Below, one piece after another: positions 1 to 8,804 of a DNA stretch of 64,000 nucleotides. This DNA comes from Novosphingobium sp. KA1. GTDB lineage: Bacteria > Pseudomonadota > Alphaproteobacteria > Sphingomonadales > Sphingomonadaceae. The notes beneath the pieces are model-generated. The model did not search any database. It had not been told where the DNA came from and was given only the letters and a program-made list of their open reading frames with translations. A program made the translations under genes and the position numbers. Numbering within the stretch: the stretch's first letter is position 1; the number at the start of each line of letters is the position of its first letter. The DNA is taken from NCBI RefSeq assembly GCF_017309955.1, contig NZ_CP021248.1, forward strand, positions 124,001 to 188,000. Reading direction: 5' to 3'.

Positions 1-762
1 CCCGTCCGGCAGGATGGCGCGAATGGCTGCCCCTGCCTCGCCCGCCCGGGGATCGATGACGTGGGTGGCGCCCAGCGATAGTGCCATGTCGCGGCGCGCG
101 GCAAAGGGTTCGACCAGAATGATCGTCGCGCATCCCTGCACCACCGCGCCCATCACGGCGGCAAGGCCGACCGGGCCGCCGCCGAAGATCGCGATCGTCG
201 AGCCGGGGGGACAGGCCAGCGAACGCATGACGCCGCCCGCGCCGGTCTGGAAACCGCAGCCCAGCGGCCCGAGCAACTCCAGGGGGACATCGTCCGCCGC
301 GATCCGCACGAGGTTGCGCTCGTGGGTCAGGGCATGGGCGGCGAAGGACGACTGGCCGAAGAAATTCGCCGAGACCGGGGCGCCGGCGATGCTGACGGGC
401 GTGCTGCCATCCGCGCGTGCACCGGCGTAGTTCAGTACGGGAAACGCGCGGCAGTAGGAGGGCAGATGCTCCGCGCAGCGGGGGCAATCGCCGCAGCTGG
501 AGAAGCCCAGTACGACCCGGTCTCCCACCGCCACTTTGGTGACCCCCGCGCCGACCGCCTCGACCACGCCCGCCCCTTCGTGGCCCAGCACCGCGGGAAG
601 CGGGATCGGGATGAACTGGTCGCGGGCGATCAGGTCGGTATGGCACAGGCCGACACCGGCGATGCGCACGCGCACTTCGCCCGCGCTGGGGGCGGCCAGC
701 TCGATGGTTTCAAGGGTGAAGTCGCCGTGTGCCTCACGGGCGATGGCTGCGCGTGTCTCCAT
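1..762 (-). CDS. Zinc-dependent alcohol dehydrogenase, aryl/allyl alcohol type (3' end outside window)
   Basis: Medium-chain NAD(P)-dependent alcohol dehydrogenase; the first 254 codons are visible and the C-terminus lies beyond the window. Catalytic zinc ligands are Cys40 (GLCHTD), His61-Glu62 (GHEGAG) and Cys169; Cys90, Cys93, Cys96 and Cys104 form the structural zinc lobe. A Rossmann motif GGGPVG lies at 194-199, with Glu218 at the end of the next strand, which favours NAD. It resembles benzyl/aryl-alcohol dehydrogenases of the XylB/AreB kind. It is the last visible gene of a minus-strand run with SDR, GFA, ALDH and P450 genes, so it probably oxidises the alcohol that the P450 makes. The substrate is inferred, not shown. 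ATG at 762 lies 13 bases from the SDR stop. Confidence 0.88.
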   Translation of the reverse strand, partial: METRAAIAREAHGDFTLETIELAAPSAGEVRVRIAGVGLCHTDLIARDQFIPIPLPAVLGHEGAGVVEAVGAGVTKVAVGDRVVLGFSSCGDCPRCAEHLPSYCRAFPVLNYAGARADGSTPVSIAGAPVSANFFGQSSFAAHALTHERNLVRIAADDVPLELLGPLGCGFQTGAGGVMRSLACPPGSTIAIFGGGPVGLAAVMGAVVQGCATIILVEPFAARRDMALSLGATHVIDPRAGEAGAAIRAILPDG

Positions 763-775
763 GATCCGATGCTCC

Positions 776-1582
776 TCAGGCGGCGGTGTAGCCGCCGTCG
801 GCCACGAATTCGGCGCCTGTCACGAAGGCGGCGGCATCGCTGGCGAGGAACGCGATCATCGGTGCGATGTCGCCCGCCGCGCCGAGGCGCTGCATCGGGA
901 TCAGCGCGGCCCAGGCCGCGAGCGCCGCTTCCGGCGGGATCGCATGGCCCTCGGCATCGCGCGGCGGGTCCCAGTCGGAGCCGAGATTGGTCTGGACCGG
1001 GCCGGGCAGGACACAGTTCACGCGAATGCCGCTGGCCGCCCATTCGTAGGCGACCGCCCTGCTGAGCGCCCGGACCGCGCCCTTGGTGGCGCTGTAGGCG
1101 GCGAACTGCGCGCCCGCGACCTTGCCGTAGATCGAGGCGACATTGACGATCGAGGCGCCGCCCGCGCCTTTGGCGATGGCCGCTTTCATCAGCGGTTCGG
1201 CGGTCTGCATGCCGATATAGACGCTTTCCACGTTGATGCGGTTCTGGCGGCGCAGCATCTCTACCGGGGCCTCGGAGAACGGCCGCGACATCATGATGCC
1301 CGCATTGTTCACCAGCACGTCGAGCCGGCCGAACCGCTCGGCTACCACTTGCGCGCAGGCGGCCCAGGCGGCTTCCTGGCTGACTTCGTGCGCCAATGCC
1401 AGTGCGTCGCCGCCGCAGGCTTGCGCGGTTGCGCGCGCACCGACGATGTCGAGATCGCTGGCGATCACCGTCGCGCCGTGGCGGGCCAGCGTCAGCGCGG
1501 TTTCGCGCCCGATCCCGGAGGCCGCGCCGGTTACCCAGGCAATCTTGCCGGCAAGGTCGAGGGGCGGTGTCGGCATGGTCAT
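776..1582 (-). CDS. SDR-family NAD(P)-dependent oxidoreductase
   Basis: Classical short-chain dehydrogenase of 268 residues, cytoplasmic. The cofactor motif TGAASGIG is at 18-25, NNAG at 92-95, and the catalytic set is Ser150, Tyr163 (YSATK) and Lys167. Asp43 after the second strand suggests NAD preference. The C-terminus ends in the usual FVADGGYTA. The ATG at 1582 overlaps the stop of the upstream GFA gene by four bases (ATGA); a second ATG lies two codons in. It sits between an alcohol dehydrogenase and an aldehyde dehydrogenase, so it likely oxidises a secondary or hydroxyacyl intermediate of the same pathway. The family is certain; the substrate is unknown. Confidence 0.9.
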   Translation of the reverse strand: MTMPTPPLDLAGKIAWVTGAASGIGRETALTLARHGATVIASDLDIVGARATAQACGGDALALAHEVSQEAAWAACAQVVAERFGRLDVLVNNAGIMMSRPFSEAPVEMLRRQNRINVESVYIGMQTAEPLMKAAIAKGAGGASIVNVASIYGKVAGAQFAAYSATKGAVRALSRAVAYEWAASGIRVNCVLPGPVQTNLGSDWDPPRDAEGHAIPPEAALAAWAALIPMQRLGAAGDIAPMIAFLASDAAAFVTGAEFVADGGYTAA

Positions 1583-1995
1583 TCTCCGATGTTCGAACGG
1601 GCGTGGCGTTCGCGTGCCACGGCAGGAATCCAGGGCAGGCTGCTGTCGCAATAGGCCTCGAGACTGGGCGTCCAGCGGCCGGGATCGTCGAGGCTGCCGC
1701 CCTTGATGAGCGTCAGGCCGGGGATCGCCTCGGCAATCGAGACGATCGGCGATCCGCAGTCGGCGCAGAAGTGGCGCCGGACGGCCTGCCCGCTCTCGCC
1801 CCTGTCGGTAAAGACACGGGTCTCGCCCTGCTGGCTGTAGGCGGCATCGCCCACGGCCAGCACCAGCGAGAAGGCGCTGCCCGACTGGCGCTGGCAATGG
1901 CGGCAGTGGCACAGCGCGACCATGAGCGGATCGCCCTCGAAGGCATAGCGGACCTTGCCGCAGAGGCACGATCCCGTGTGCGTCGTCCCGGTCAC
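1579..1995 (-). CDS. GFA-family (CENP-V/GFA domain) zinc protein
   Basis: Small 138-residue protein of the glutathione-dependent formaldehyde-activating (GFA) fold. Zinc-binding cysteines are Cys10 and Cys12 (CLCGKV), Cys29, Cys31 and Cys34 (CHCRHC), and Cys77 and Cys80 (FCADCGSP). Members often sit beside oxidative or demethylation pathways, but most have no proven activity and formaldehyde activation itself is disputed. The frame has no early ATG; a GTG at 1995 overlaps the stop of the aldehyde dehydrogenase by four bases (GTGA), which decides the start and implies translational coupling. It could handle an aldehyde or formaldehyde by-product of the P450 pathway, which is inference. Confidence 0.85.
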   Translation of the reverse strand: MTGTTHTGSCLCGKVRYAFEGDPLMVALCHCRHCQRQSGSAFSLVLAVGDAAYSQQGETRVFTDRGESGQAVRRHFCADCGSPIVSIAEAIPGLTLIKGGSLDDPGRWTPSLEAYCDSSLPWIPAVARERHARSNIGE

Positions 1996-3476
1996 AGGGC
2001 CATCACCACCGATTTGGGTTCCAGATAGGCGTCCAGCACCTCGCTGCCGTTCTCGCGGCCGATGCCCGACATCTTCATGCCGCCGAAGGGGAAGGCGGGA
2101 TCGGCCAGCATCACGCAGTTGACGAAGACCGTCCCTGCCTCGATCGCGGCGGCGGCCTTGTGGGCAAGGCTCAGGTCGCGGGTGAAGACATGGGCGGCAA
2201 GCCCGAATGGGCTGTCGTTGGCCGCCGCGATCGCTTCCTCGATATCGTCGAAGGGCGCGGTGGCCAGCACCGGGCCGAACACTTCCTCGCGCATGACTTC
2301 GGCATCGGCGGGCACGTTCCGCAGCACCGTGGGGGCATGGTAATAGCCCTGCTGCGGCAGCGCGGCCGAGGACGGCATGGCCTCGATCCCGGCTGCCCTG
2401 GCCCGCTCCACGAAGCCGGTGACGCGGGCATGCTGGCGCTCGCTGATGAGCGGTCCGAGCTGGCTGGAACGGTCGGCGCTCGGTCCCAGTTTCTGGGCGC
2501 CGCCGGCAGCGGCGATACCTTCCAGCACGTCCTCGTAGACCGAACGGTGCACGTAGAGGCGGGTGCCCGCGTAGCAGACCTGTCCCGCGTTGAAGAAGCA
2601 GCCCATCGCCGCCTGCGGGATCGCGGCGGCCAGGTCGGCATCGGCGCAGATGATCGAGGGGGACTTGCCGCCCAGCTCCAGCGTCACCCGCTTCAGGTCC
2701 GGCACCGAGGCGGCCAGGATCGCCTGTCCGGTCGCGGTCGAGCCGGTGAAAGCCACTTTGGCCACGCGCGGATGCGCGGCCAGTGCCGCCCCGGTCGCGG
2801 CGTCGCCGGTCACGACACTCAGCACGCCTTCGGGAAAACCGGCCTGCCGCGCCAGTTCCACCAACCGCAGCGCGCTCAGCGGCGTTTCCGGCGCGGGTTT
2901 GAGGACCACCGTACAGCCCGCCGCAAGCGCCGGGGCGATCTTCCACATGGCCAGCACCAGCGGGAAGTTCCACGGGGTGATCGCGGCCACCACGCCGATC
3001 GGTTCGCGGCGGGAGTAGACATGGTATTCGCCGGGCGTCGCCGACAGTGTCCCGGCGCGCCCCGCCAGTTTGGAAGGCCAGCCCGCATAAGCGCGCAGCC
3101 ACGCGGTCGCCGCCGGAATGTCCACGGCCTCGACGATGGCGATGGGCTTGCCGGTATCGAGTGCCTCCAGCGCGGCAAGGCGCGGCAGGTCGGCGTCCAT
3201 CGCATCGGCCAGCCGGTGCAGCAGCCGTTCGCGCGCCAGCGGGGCGAGCCCGCGCCAGTCCGGCGCGTGGAATGCCTGCCATGCGGCCTCGACGACCTGA
3301 TCGACATCGGCGGGCGAGGCCAGCGGGATCGCCGCGAAGGTCTCCCCCCGGCAGGGGTCGATGTCCGGCAGCGTTGCCGCGGCGAACAAGGGCTCTCCCC
3401 CGGCGCGCAGCGAAAGGTCGGGCAGGACGAGCCCTGCGAAGCCGTGAATGCCCTCGGACACGCGAAGATTGGTCAC
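1992..3476 (-). CDS. NAD(P)-dependent aldehyde dehydrogenase
   Basis: Full-length ALDH-superfamily enzyme (494 residues) oxidising an aldehyde to a carboxylic acid. Visible landmarks are PWNFP with Asn170, Lys193 in the cofactor site, the general base Glu267 in LELGG, and the nucleophile Cys301 in NAGQVCYAG. It starts with GTG at 3476, preceded by a GGAG about seven bases upstream on the coding strand; no nearby ATG fits. It lies 10 bases after the P450 stop. With the P450, alcohol dehydrogenase and acyl-CoA synthetase it supplies the aldehyde-to-acid step. The specific aldehyde is unknown. Confidence 0.93.
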   Translation of the reverse strand: MTNLRVSEGIHGFAGLVLPDLSLRAGGEPLFAAATLPDIDPCRGETFAAIPLASPADVDQVVEAAWQAFHAPDWRGLAPLARERLLHRLADAMDADLPRLAALEALDTGKPIAIVEAVDIPAATAWLRAYAGWPSKLAGRAGTLSATPGEYHVYSRREPIGVVAAITPWNFPLVLAMWKIAPALAAGCTVVLKPAPETPLSALRLVELARQAGFPEGVLSVVTGDAATGAALAAHPRVAKVAFTGSTATGQAILAASVPDLKRVTLELGGKSPSIICADADLAAAIPQAAMGCFFNAGQVCYAGTRLYVHRSVYEDVLEGIAAAGGAQKLGPSADRSSQLGPLISERQHARVTGFVERARAAGIEAMPSSAALPQQGYYHAPTVLRNVPADAEVMREEVFGPVLATAPFDDIEEAIAAANDSPFGLAAHVFTRDLSLAHKAAAAIEAGTVFVNCVMLADPAFPFGGMKMSGIGRENGSEVLDAYLEPKSVVMAL

Positions 3477-3486
3477 TGCTGTCTCC

Positions 3487-4734
3487 TCAGCCCGGCGTCA
3501 GGACGACATCGAGATTTTTCAGTCCGTTGATGAAGTTGGACCGGAACCGGCGCGGCGCCGATTGCACCGCGAAACCGGCGACACGCTCGGCAAGGATGCC
3601 GAAGGCCACCCGCAGCTGCATTTCCGCAAGGCGCGAGCCGACGCAGACGTGCTGCCCGGTGCCGAAGCCGAGATGCTGGATGTTGCCGCGTCCGACGTCG
3701 AAGCGGTGCGGATCGGGAAACACGCTCTCGTCGCGGTTGGCGGCGATGTACCACATGACCACCTTGTCGCCCTTCGCGACGGCCTGTCCGCCGATCACGG
3801 TATCCGCCATGGCGGTGCGGCGCATGTGCATGACGGGGCTGGCGTGGCGCACCATCTCGCGCACGGCATTCCTGAGCAGGTCCGGCTCGGCGCGGATGCG
3901 GTCCCACTGGTCGGGGTTCTCGGCAAAGGCGACCACGCTGTGGCTGAGCGAATTGCGCGTCGTCTCGTTGGCCCCGACCAGCGCGAGGATCATGTTGCCG
4001 GTGAACTCGCGCAGCGTGACCGGCTCGCCGTTCACGTCCATGGTTGCCAGCAGGGTGGCGAGGTCCTGCCCCGGTCGGGCCCGGCGTTCCTCGAACAGGG
4101 CGCCGCAGAAGGCCATGAACTCGCCGAGAACGGCCGCCATCGCTTCGGGAGACTGGCGAAAATCGGGATCGTCCTCGCCCACGAAGGCATTGGTCCAGTC
4201 GTAGAGCTTGACCCACATGTCGGCAGGCAGGTCGAACAGTTCGCACAGGGTCAGCAGCGGCAGCGGCGCCGACAGCAGGGGGACCAGATCGACCGTCTCT
4301 CCCAGCGGGATCCTGTCCACCAGCGCGAGGCAGCGCTCGCGGATGCGCTCCTCGATTCCGGCGAGCCGCCCCGGCGCGAGCGCGGGCATGATGAACTTGC
4401 GGTACTGGGTATGCCTGGGCGGATCGACCGAGATGAAGGGCGTGCCGATGGCCGATTCCCCCGCCCCGGTCAGCCCCACGTCGTTCTCGTTGAAGATGCG
4501 GTGGCCGCCGTTCTCGCGTGCCGAGGAGAACAGCGCGGGATTGCGCGAAACCTCGACGATGTCGGCATAGCGGGTCAGCGACCAGAACCCCGCGCCGTCG
4601 CTTTCCGGGGTCCAGCAGACCGGATTTTCACGGCGCAAGCGTTCGAACACCTCGTGCGGCGCGCGGTCCAGATAGAGATCGGGATCCTTGAGGTCGGGAG
4701 CGGAAGGCGCCGAAGCGGGGGCTGCAGGCATCAC
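3487..4734 (-). CDS. Cytochrome P450 (soluble bacterial type)
   Basis: P450 monooxygenase of 415 residues without a membrane anchor. The I-helix oxygen motif is GANETT (254-259), the K-helix ExxR is Glu293-Arg296, and the haem loop FGTGQHVC places the thiolate ligand at Cys364. The FISVDPPRHTQYRK stretch (100-113) is typical of bacterial class I P450s such as those for terpenes, steroids and alkyl side chains. No ferredoxin or reductase gene is visible, so electron partners must be encoded elsewhere or beyond position 1. The start is GTG 4734 or ATG 4731 behind a GAGGAG; I use the former. It probably performs the first hydroxylation of the cluster substrate; terpenoid or branched alkyl is a guess. 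Confidence 0.93.
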   Translation of the reverse strand: MMPAAPASAPSAPDLKDPDLYLDRAPHEVFERLRRENPVCWTPESDGAGFWSLTRYADIVEVSRNPALFSSARENGGHRIFNENDVGLTGAGESAIGTPFISVDPPRHTQYRKFIMPALAPGRLAGIEERIRERCLALVDRIPLGETVDLVPLLSAPLPLLTLCELFDLPADMWVKLYDWTNAFVGEDDPDFRQSPEAMAAVLGEFMAFCGALFEERRARPGQDLATLLATMDVNGEPVTLREFTGNMILALVGANETTRNSLSHSVVAFAENPDQWDRIRAEPDLLRNAVREMVRHASPVMHMRRTAMADTVIGGQAVAKGDKVVMWYIAANRDESVFPDPHRFDVGRGNIQHLGFGTGQHVCVGSRLAEMQLRVAFGILAERVAGFAVQSAPRRFRSNFINGLKNLDVVLTPG

Positions 4735-4745
4735 CGGGCGGCTCC

Positions 4746-7001
4746 TCAGAAGCTCAGGCGGGCGGTCACGCCGTACGTGCGCGGCGCGGCAGGGACGAGC
4801 AGGTTGTAGGTGAAGCCCGCGCCGCGCAAGTCGAGGCCATAGGCAAGGACCTTGCGGTTGAAGGCATTGTTGATCCAGGTGCGGATCTGGACGTTGTCGT
4901 GCTCCCAGACCAGCGCCGCATCGACCTTTGCATAGGCGCGCTGCTGAAGCTCGGAATTGACCTGGCCGGTGCCCGCCACGTCGGTGGTGTTGAACGGCGA
5001 GAAGTACTGGCGGCTGAAGTAGTTGACCGTGGGCGAGAACGTGACGGTATCCCGGCTGCCGTCGATGATCTTCCAGTCGAAACCGAGCTGCGCGGTCCAG
5101 TGCGGCGCGAAGGGCAGGGCGTTTCCGGAGAGGTCGACACCCTGCAGCGTGAGGTCCTTGTAGGTCGCATGCAGGTAGCCTGCCGAGGCGTTGATCACGA
5201 AGCGGGGCGCCGCCCGCAGGGTCGCTTCCACTTCACCGCCATAGACTTCCGCCTTGGGCGCGTTGACCAGGATATTGACCGGACCGGCGCGCAGATCCTG
5301 CACCTGCTGGTTGCGATAGTCGTAATAGAAACCGGCGGCCGACAGCGTCAGGGCATTGTCCAGCAGCCTGCCCTTGACGCCCGCTTCGTAGGCATTCACG
5401 CGCTCCGGCTCGACGTAGTTGACGCCCGAGGAGGAGGTGTAGCTGCCGCCGTTGAAGGCGCCCGACCGGTATCCCCGGCTGTAGCTGGCATAGACCAGCA
5501 TGCCGCTGTCGAACGTATAGCTCAGGGCGGCGCGGCCGGTCAGGGCGTTGTTCTTGCCGTCGAGGTTGAAGCGGGCACCCGGATCATAGGCGCAGGTGCC
5601 CGGCGCGGTGTCGCACGGCACGGTAGTGGCGATCGGCGTCATCGCATCGTCGACGCCGCCGGCGAAGAGGAAGGCGTAGCCATCGCGGTACTTGGCGCGA
5701 TCCCAAGTGTAGCGCGCGCCGAGCGTCAGCACGAGCTTGTCGGTCAGGTCGTAGTCGCCCTGAAGGAATACCGCATAGGATCGGCGATCCTGACGGTAGT
5801 GCTGGAAGAATCCGCCGTCGACGCCCGCGCCGAGCGCGCTGCCGATGTTGAAGCGGTTGTCGGTGACAGTGCGATCCCAGCCATAGAACAGGCCGCCGAC
5901 CAGCTTGAGCGCATCGCCGTCGTAGTTGACGCGCGTTTCCTCGCTGAACTGGCGGAAATTCGACTTCCAGTGGATGTCGAGAACGTCCTGCGGCGATCCG
6001 TCCGCCGCCTGGGCCAGATCGAGCTTGCCGCCATCGTAGGAGGTGATCGACGTCACCGTCACCGTGGGACTGAGTTCGAGCGAGACGTTGGCCGCCGCGC
6101 CCCAGGCATTGGTGCGGCTGAGGCCGACGCGGTTCTCGTTCACCTCGAAGAAGCCCAGACCCGAGGCGGCGCGCTCGCTCGGGATGCCGAGCGGGGTCGC
6201 CTGCGTGCCTCGGTCGCGTCCGGCATAGGCGCGGATCTTGATGTCGAGCGCGCCGTTGCCGGGCTTGGCGCGCAGGGCCACGCGGCCCTGCAACGTGTTC
6301 ACGCTGTTGGCGTCGGGACCGCCGGGGTAGACGTTGCTGATCTGGCCGTCGCCCTTTTCGTAATTGATGGCGGCGCGCAGGCCGAGCTGATCCTCGACCA
6401 TGGTGGTCTCGATCGCGCCCTGTGCCTTGAACGTGTTGAAGTTGCCGTAGCCGGCCTCGACGTAGCCCTCGGTTCCTTGCAGCTTGGGCTGGCGGGTGAT
6501 GAAGTTGATGGCGCCGCCGGTGGTATTGCGCCCGAACAGGGTTCCTTGCGGGCCGCGCAGCACTTCCACGCGGTCCAGATCGAACAGGCCCATCCCGTGG
6601 CTGGTGCGCGCGGCGATGTAGACGTCGTCGATGTAGACGCCGACGGGAGAGGCCTGGTTGGCATTGAACTCGTTCGCGACACTGATGCCGCGCAGCGAGA
6701 AGTTGGGTTGGGTGCGACCGAAGGAGCTGCTGACCTGCAGGTTGGGCACTGCCGTGGCCAGCGAGGCGGAATTGGAAATCCCCTTGGTTTCGAGAGTATC
6801 TCCGCCCAGCGCGGAAATGGCGAGAGGGACATTGAGAAGCGACTGCGAACGGCGCTGCGCGGTCACGATGATGTCGCCGGGTGCGGCCTGCTGGGGGGCT
6901 TCGACTTCCTGAGGCGCAGGCGCCGCTTCCTGAGCGACAGCGATGTTGGAAACGCCGCAGCACAGGACGGCGGACGCAATTCTCCCGGCAGTGATCTTCA
7001 T
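4746..7001 (-). CDS. TonB-dependent outer-membrane receptor of the P450 cluster
   Basis: Outer-membrane TonB-dependent receptor, 751 residues. The N-terminus is a signal peptide ending near Val-Ala-Gln (residue 24), followed by a proline/glutamate-rich stretch, the plug starting around DIIVTAQRR, and a long barrel finishing with a terminal phenylalanine. The ATG at 7001 is preceded by GGAGAGG; upstream in-frame codons extend far into the divergent promoter and lack a signal peptide, so they are not used. It heads the minus-strand operon with the P450 and dehydrogenases, so it likely imports their hydrophobic substrate rather than a siderophore. The ligand is inferred from context only. Confidence 0.9.
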   Translation of the reverse strand: MKITAGRIASAVLCCGVSNIAVAQEAAPAPQEVEAPQQAAPGDIIVTAQRRSQSLLNVPLAISALGGDTLETKGISNSASLATAVPNLQVSSSFGRTQPNFSLRGISVANEFNANQASPVGVYIDDVYIAARTSHGMGLFDLDRVEVLRGPQGTLFGRNTTGGAINFITRQPKLQGTEGYVEAGYGNFNTFKAQGAIETTMVEDQLGLRAAINYEKGDGQISNVYPGGPDANSVNTLQGRVALRAKPGNGALDIKIRAYAGRDRGTQATPLGIPSERAASGLGFFEVNENRVGLSRTNAWGAAANVSLELSPTVTVTSITSYDGGKLDLAQAADGSPQDVLDIHWKSNFRQFSEETRVNYDGDALKLVGGLFYGWDRTVTDNRFNIGSALGAGVDGGFFQHYRQDRRSYAVFLQGDYDLTDKLVLTLGARYTWDRAKYRDGYAFLFAGGVDDAMTPIATTVPCDTAPGTCAYDPGARFNLDGKNNALTGRAALSYTFDSGMLVYASYSRGYRSGAFNGGSYTSSSGVNYVEPERVNAYEAGVKGRLLDNALTLSAAGFYYDYRNQQVQDLRAGPVNILVNAPKAEVYGGEVEATLRAAPRFVINASAGYLHATYKDLTLQGVDLSGNALPFAPHWTAQLGFDWKIIDGSRDTVTFSPTVNYFSRQYFSPFNTTDVAGTGQVNSELQQRAYAKVDAALVWEHDNVQIRTWINNAFNRKVLAYGLDLRGAGFTYNLLVPAAPRTYGVTARLSF

Positions 7002-7248
7002 GTGTACCTCTCCTCCCATGCCCCGTTTTTGTTCGAGGGGCTTTCGGGTTGGCTCCTTGGTAACGAAGGCCTGCGCGATTGGCTTTACCCGGGCTTGATA
7101 CCGATTTTGGCATTTCTTGCGCTTGTCTTGAGCTGGACCGGCTCCGGGCTTCAGTGTCGCGGTCAAGCCGGGCGTCAGCGCCTGAAGCCAGTTCCGGACG
7201 GCCCTGCAAAAGAGGCCCGCCGGTATCGATTGCGGAGAGATTTCACCC

Positions 7249-8781
7249 ATGCATCCCAGGCACTTTGCCGTCAGCCATGCGAGCCGTCCCGCTCTGGTCA
7301 TTCCCGAGGCGGGCGAGACCGTGACCTATGGCGAGCTGGAATCCGCGGCCAATCGCGGCGCCCATTTCCTGCGCGCGATCGGGTGCAGGCGGGGCGAGGT
7401 CGTCGCGGTGCTCATGGACAATGAGAGCGCGATCTTCGAAGTGAGCTGGGCGGCGCAGCGCACGGGGCTCTACCTGACCAGCATTTCCACGAAGCTGAGC
7501 GCCGCCGAAATCGCCTATATCCTGAAAGACGCCAATGCCCGCGTCCTGGTCGCGTCGGACCGGCTGGCGGAGCTGGCGGCGGCGGCGCTGCGCGAGGTTC
7601 CGGGCGCTGCGGGTTATGTCGTCAATACCGCCGCGCAGGGGCTGGGCGGCTGGCGGGACGCGGCTGCACGTTTCCCCGAAACGCCCGTGGCGGATGAAAG
7701 CGCCGGAACCGACATGCTCTATTCTTCGGGCACGACCGGACGGCCCAAGGGCGTAAAACCACCGCTCCCGCAAGGCCCGCTCGATGAAACGACCCCGCTC
7801 GAGACGATGGGAACAGGCCTCTACGGGATGAGCGAGGAGACGATCTATCTGTCGACCTCGCCGCTCTACCATGCCGCTCCGCTGCGCTGGGCGATGACGA
7901 TCCACCGGCTTGGCGGCACGGTTGTCGTCATGCAGCGCTTCGATGCCGAAGCCGCGCTGGCGATGATCGAGGCGCACCGTATCACCCACGCCACCTGGGT
8001 GCCGACGCACTTCGTCAGGCTGCTCAAACTTCCCCCGCCAGTCCGCGCCCGCCACGATCATTCCTCGCTGCGTGCCGTGATCCACGCCGCGGCGCCGTGT
8101 CCGGTCGCGGTCAAGCAGGCGATGATCGACTGGTGGGGGCCTATCGTGCACGAATACTATTCGGGCACCGAATGCTGCGGCATCACGGCGCTGGCCTCGG
8201 ACGAGTGGCTGGCAAGGCCGGGCTCGGTGGGCAAGGCCGTGCTGGGCAATGTCCGGATTCTCGGGCCGGACGGCGAGGAACTGCCGGCGGGCGAGACGGG
8301 CGACGTCTATTTCGCCGACGGCCCTGCGTTCGCCTATCACAACGACCCGGAAAAGACCGCCGCTGCCATCAATGCCCGGGGCTGGGCGACACTTGGGGAT
8401 GTCGGGCATGTCGACCGGGACGGTTATCTCTATCTGACCGACCGTCGCAGCTTCATGATCATTTCGGGCGGGGTGAACATCTACCCGCAGGAGATCGAGA
8501 ACTGTCTGGTCACCCACCCCAGGGTTGCCGACGTCGCCGTGATCGGCGTTCCGGACGAGGACCTGGGCGAAAGGGTCATGGCGGTGGTGCAATTGGCGCC
8601 CGGCGTGGTCGCGGGGCCCGAGCTGGCGGACGAACTGGCGGACGAACTGGCAGGCTTCACCCGCTCCGCGCTGGGCGGGGTCAAGACACCCAAGGCATTC
8701 GTGTTCCGGGATGAACTGCCGCGCGAGCCGACGGGAAAGCTCATGAAACGCAAGCTCATCGACGAGTTCCGCGCCGCATGA
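7249..8781 (+). CDS. AMP-dependent acyl-CoA synthetase/ligase
   Basis: Adenylate-forming ligase of 510 residues that activates a carboxylic acid to its CoA thioester through an acyl-AMP. The ATP-binding P-loop YSSGTTGRPKG is at 158-168, the A5 motif YYSGTE follows in the middle, GDVGHVDRDGYLYLTDR marks the hinge, and Lys497 in PTGK is the C-terminal catalytic lysine. The ATG at 7249 has a GGAGAG nine bases upstream. It is transcribed away from the TonB receptor/P450 operon and directly precedes an acyl-CoA dehydrogenase, so it should activate the acid made by the P450/ADH/ALDH series. Confidence 0.92.
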   Translation: MHPRHFAVSHASRPALVIPEAGETVTYGELESAANRGAHFLRAIGCRRGEVVAVLMDNESAIFEVSWAAQRTGLYLTSISTKLSAAEIAYILKDANARVLVASDRLAELAAAALREVPGAAGYVVNTAAQGLGGWRDAAARFPETPVADESAGTDMLYSSGTTGRPKGVKPPLPQGPLDETTPLETMGTGLYGMSEETIYLSTSPLYHAAPLRWAMTIHRLGGTVVVMQRFDAEAALAMIEAHRITHATWVPTHFVRLLKLPPPVRARHDHSSLRAVIHAAAPCPVAVKQAMIDWWGPIVHEYYSGTECCGITALASDEWLARPGSVGKAVLGNVRILGPDGEELPAGETGDVYFADGPAFAYHNDPEKTAAAINARGWATLGDVGHVDRDGYLYLTDRRSFMIISGGVNIYPQEIENCLVTHPRVADVAVIGVPDEDLGERVMAVVQLAPGVVAGPELADELADELAGFTRSALGGVKTPKAFVFRDELPREPTGKLMKRKLIDEFRAA

Positions 8782-8804
8782 GCGGCGCAGCGCAGGGCTG
8801 ACCC

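Noticed and set aside
4899..7424. Open frame of about 840 codons antisense to the TonB receptor
   Set aside because: High GC leaves stop-free shadows; it lacks domains and lies opposite a clear receptor with signal peptide and ribosome site.
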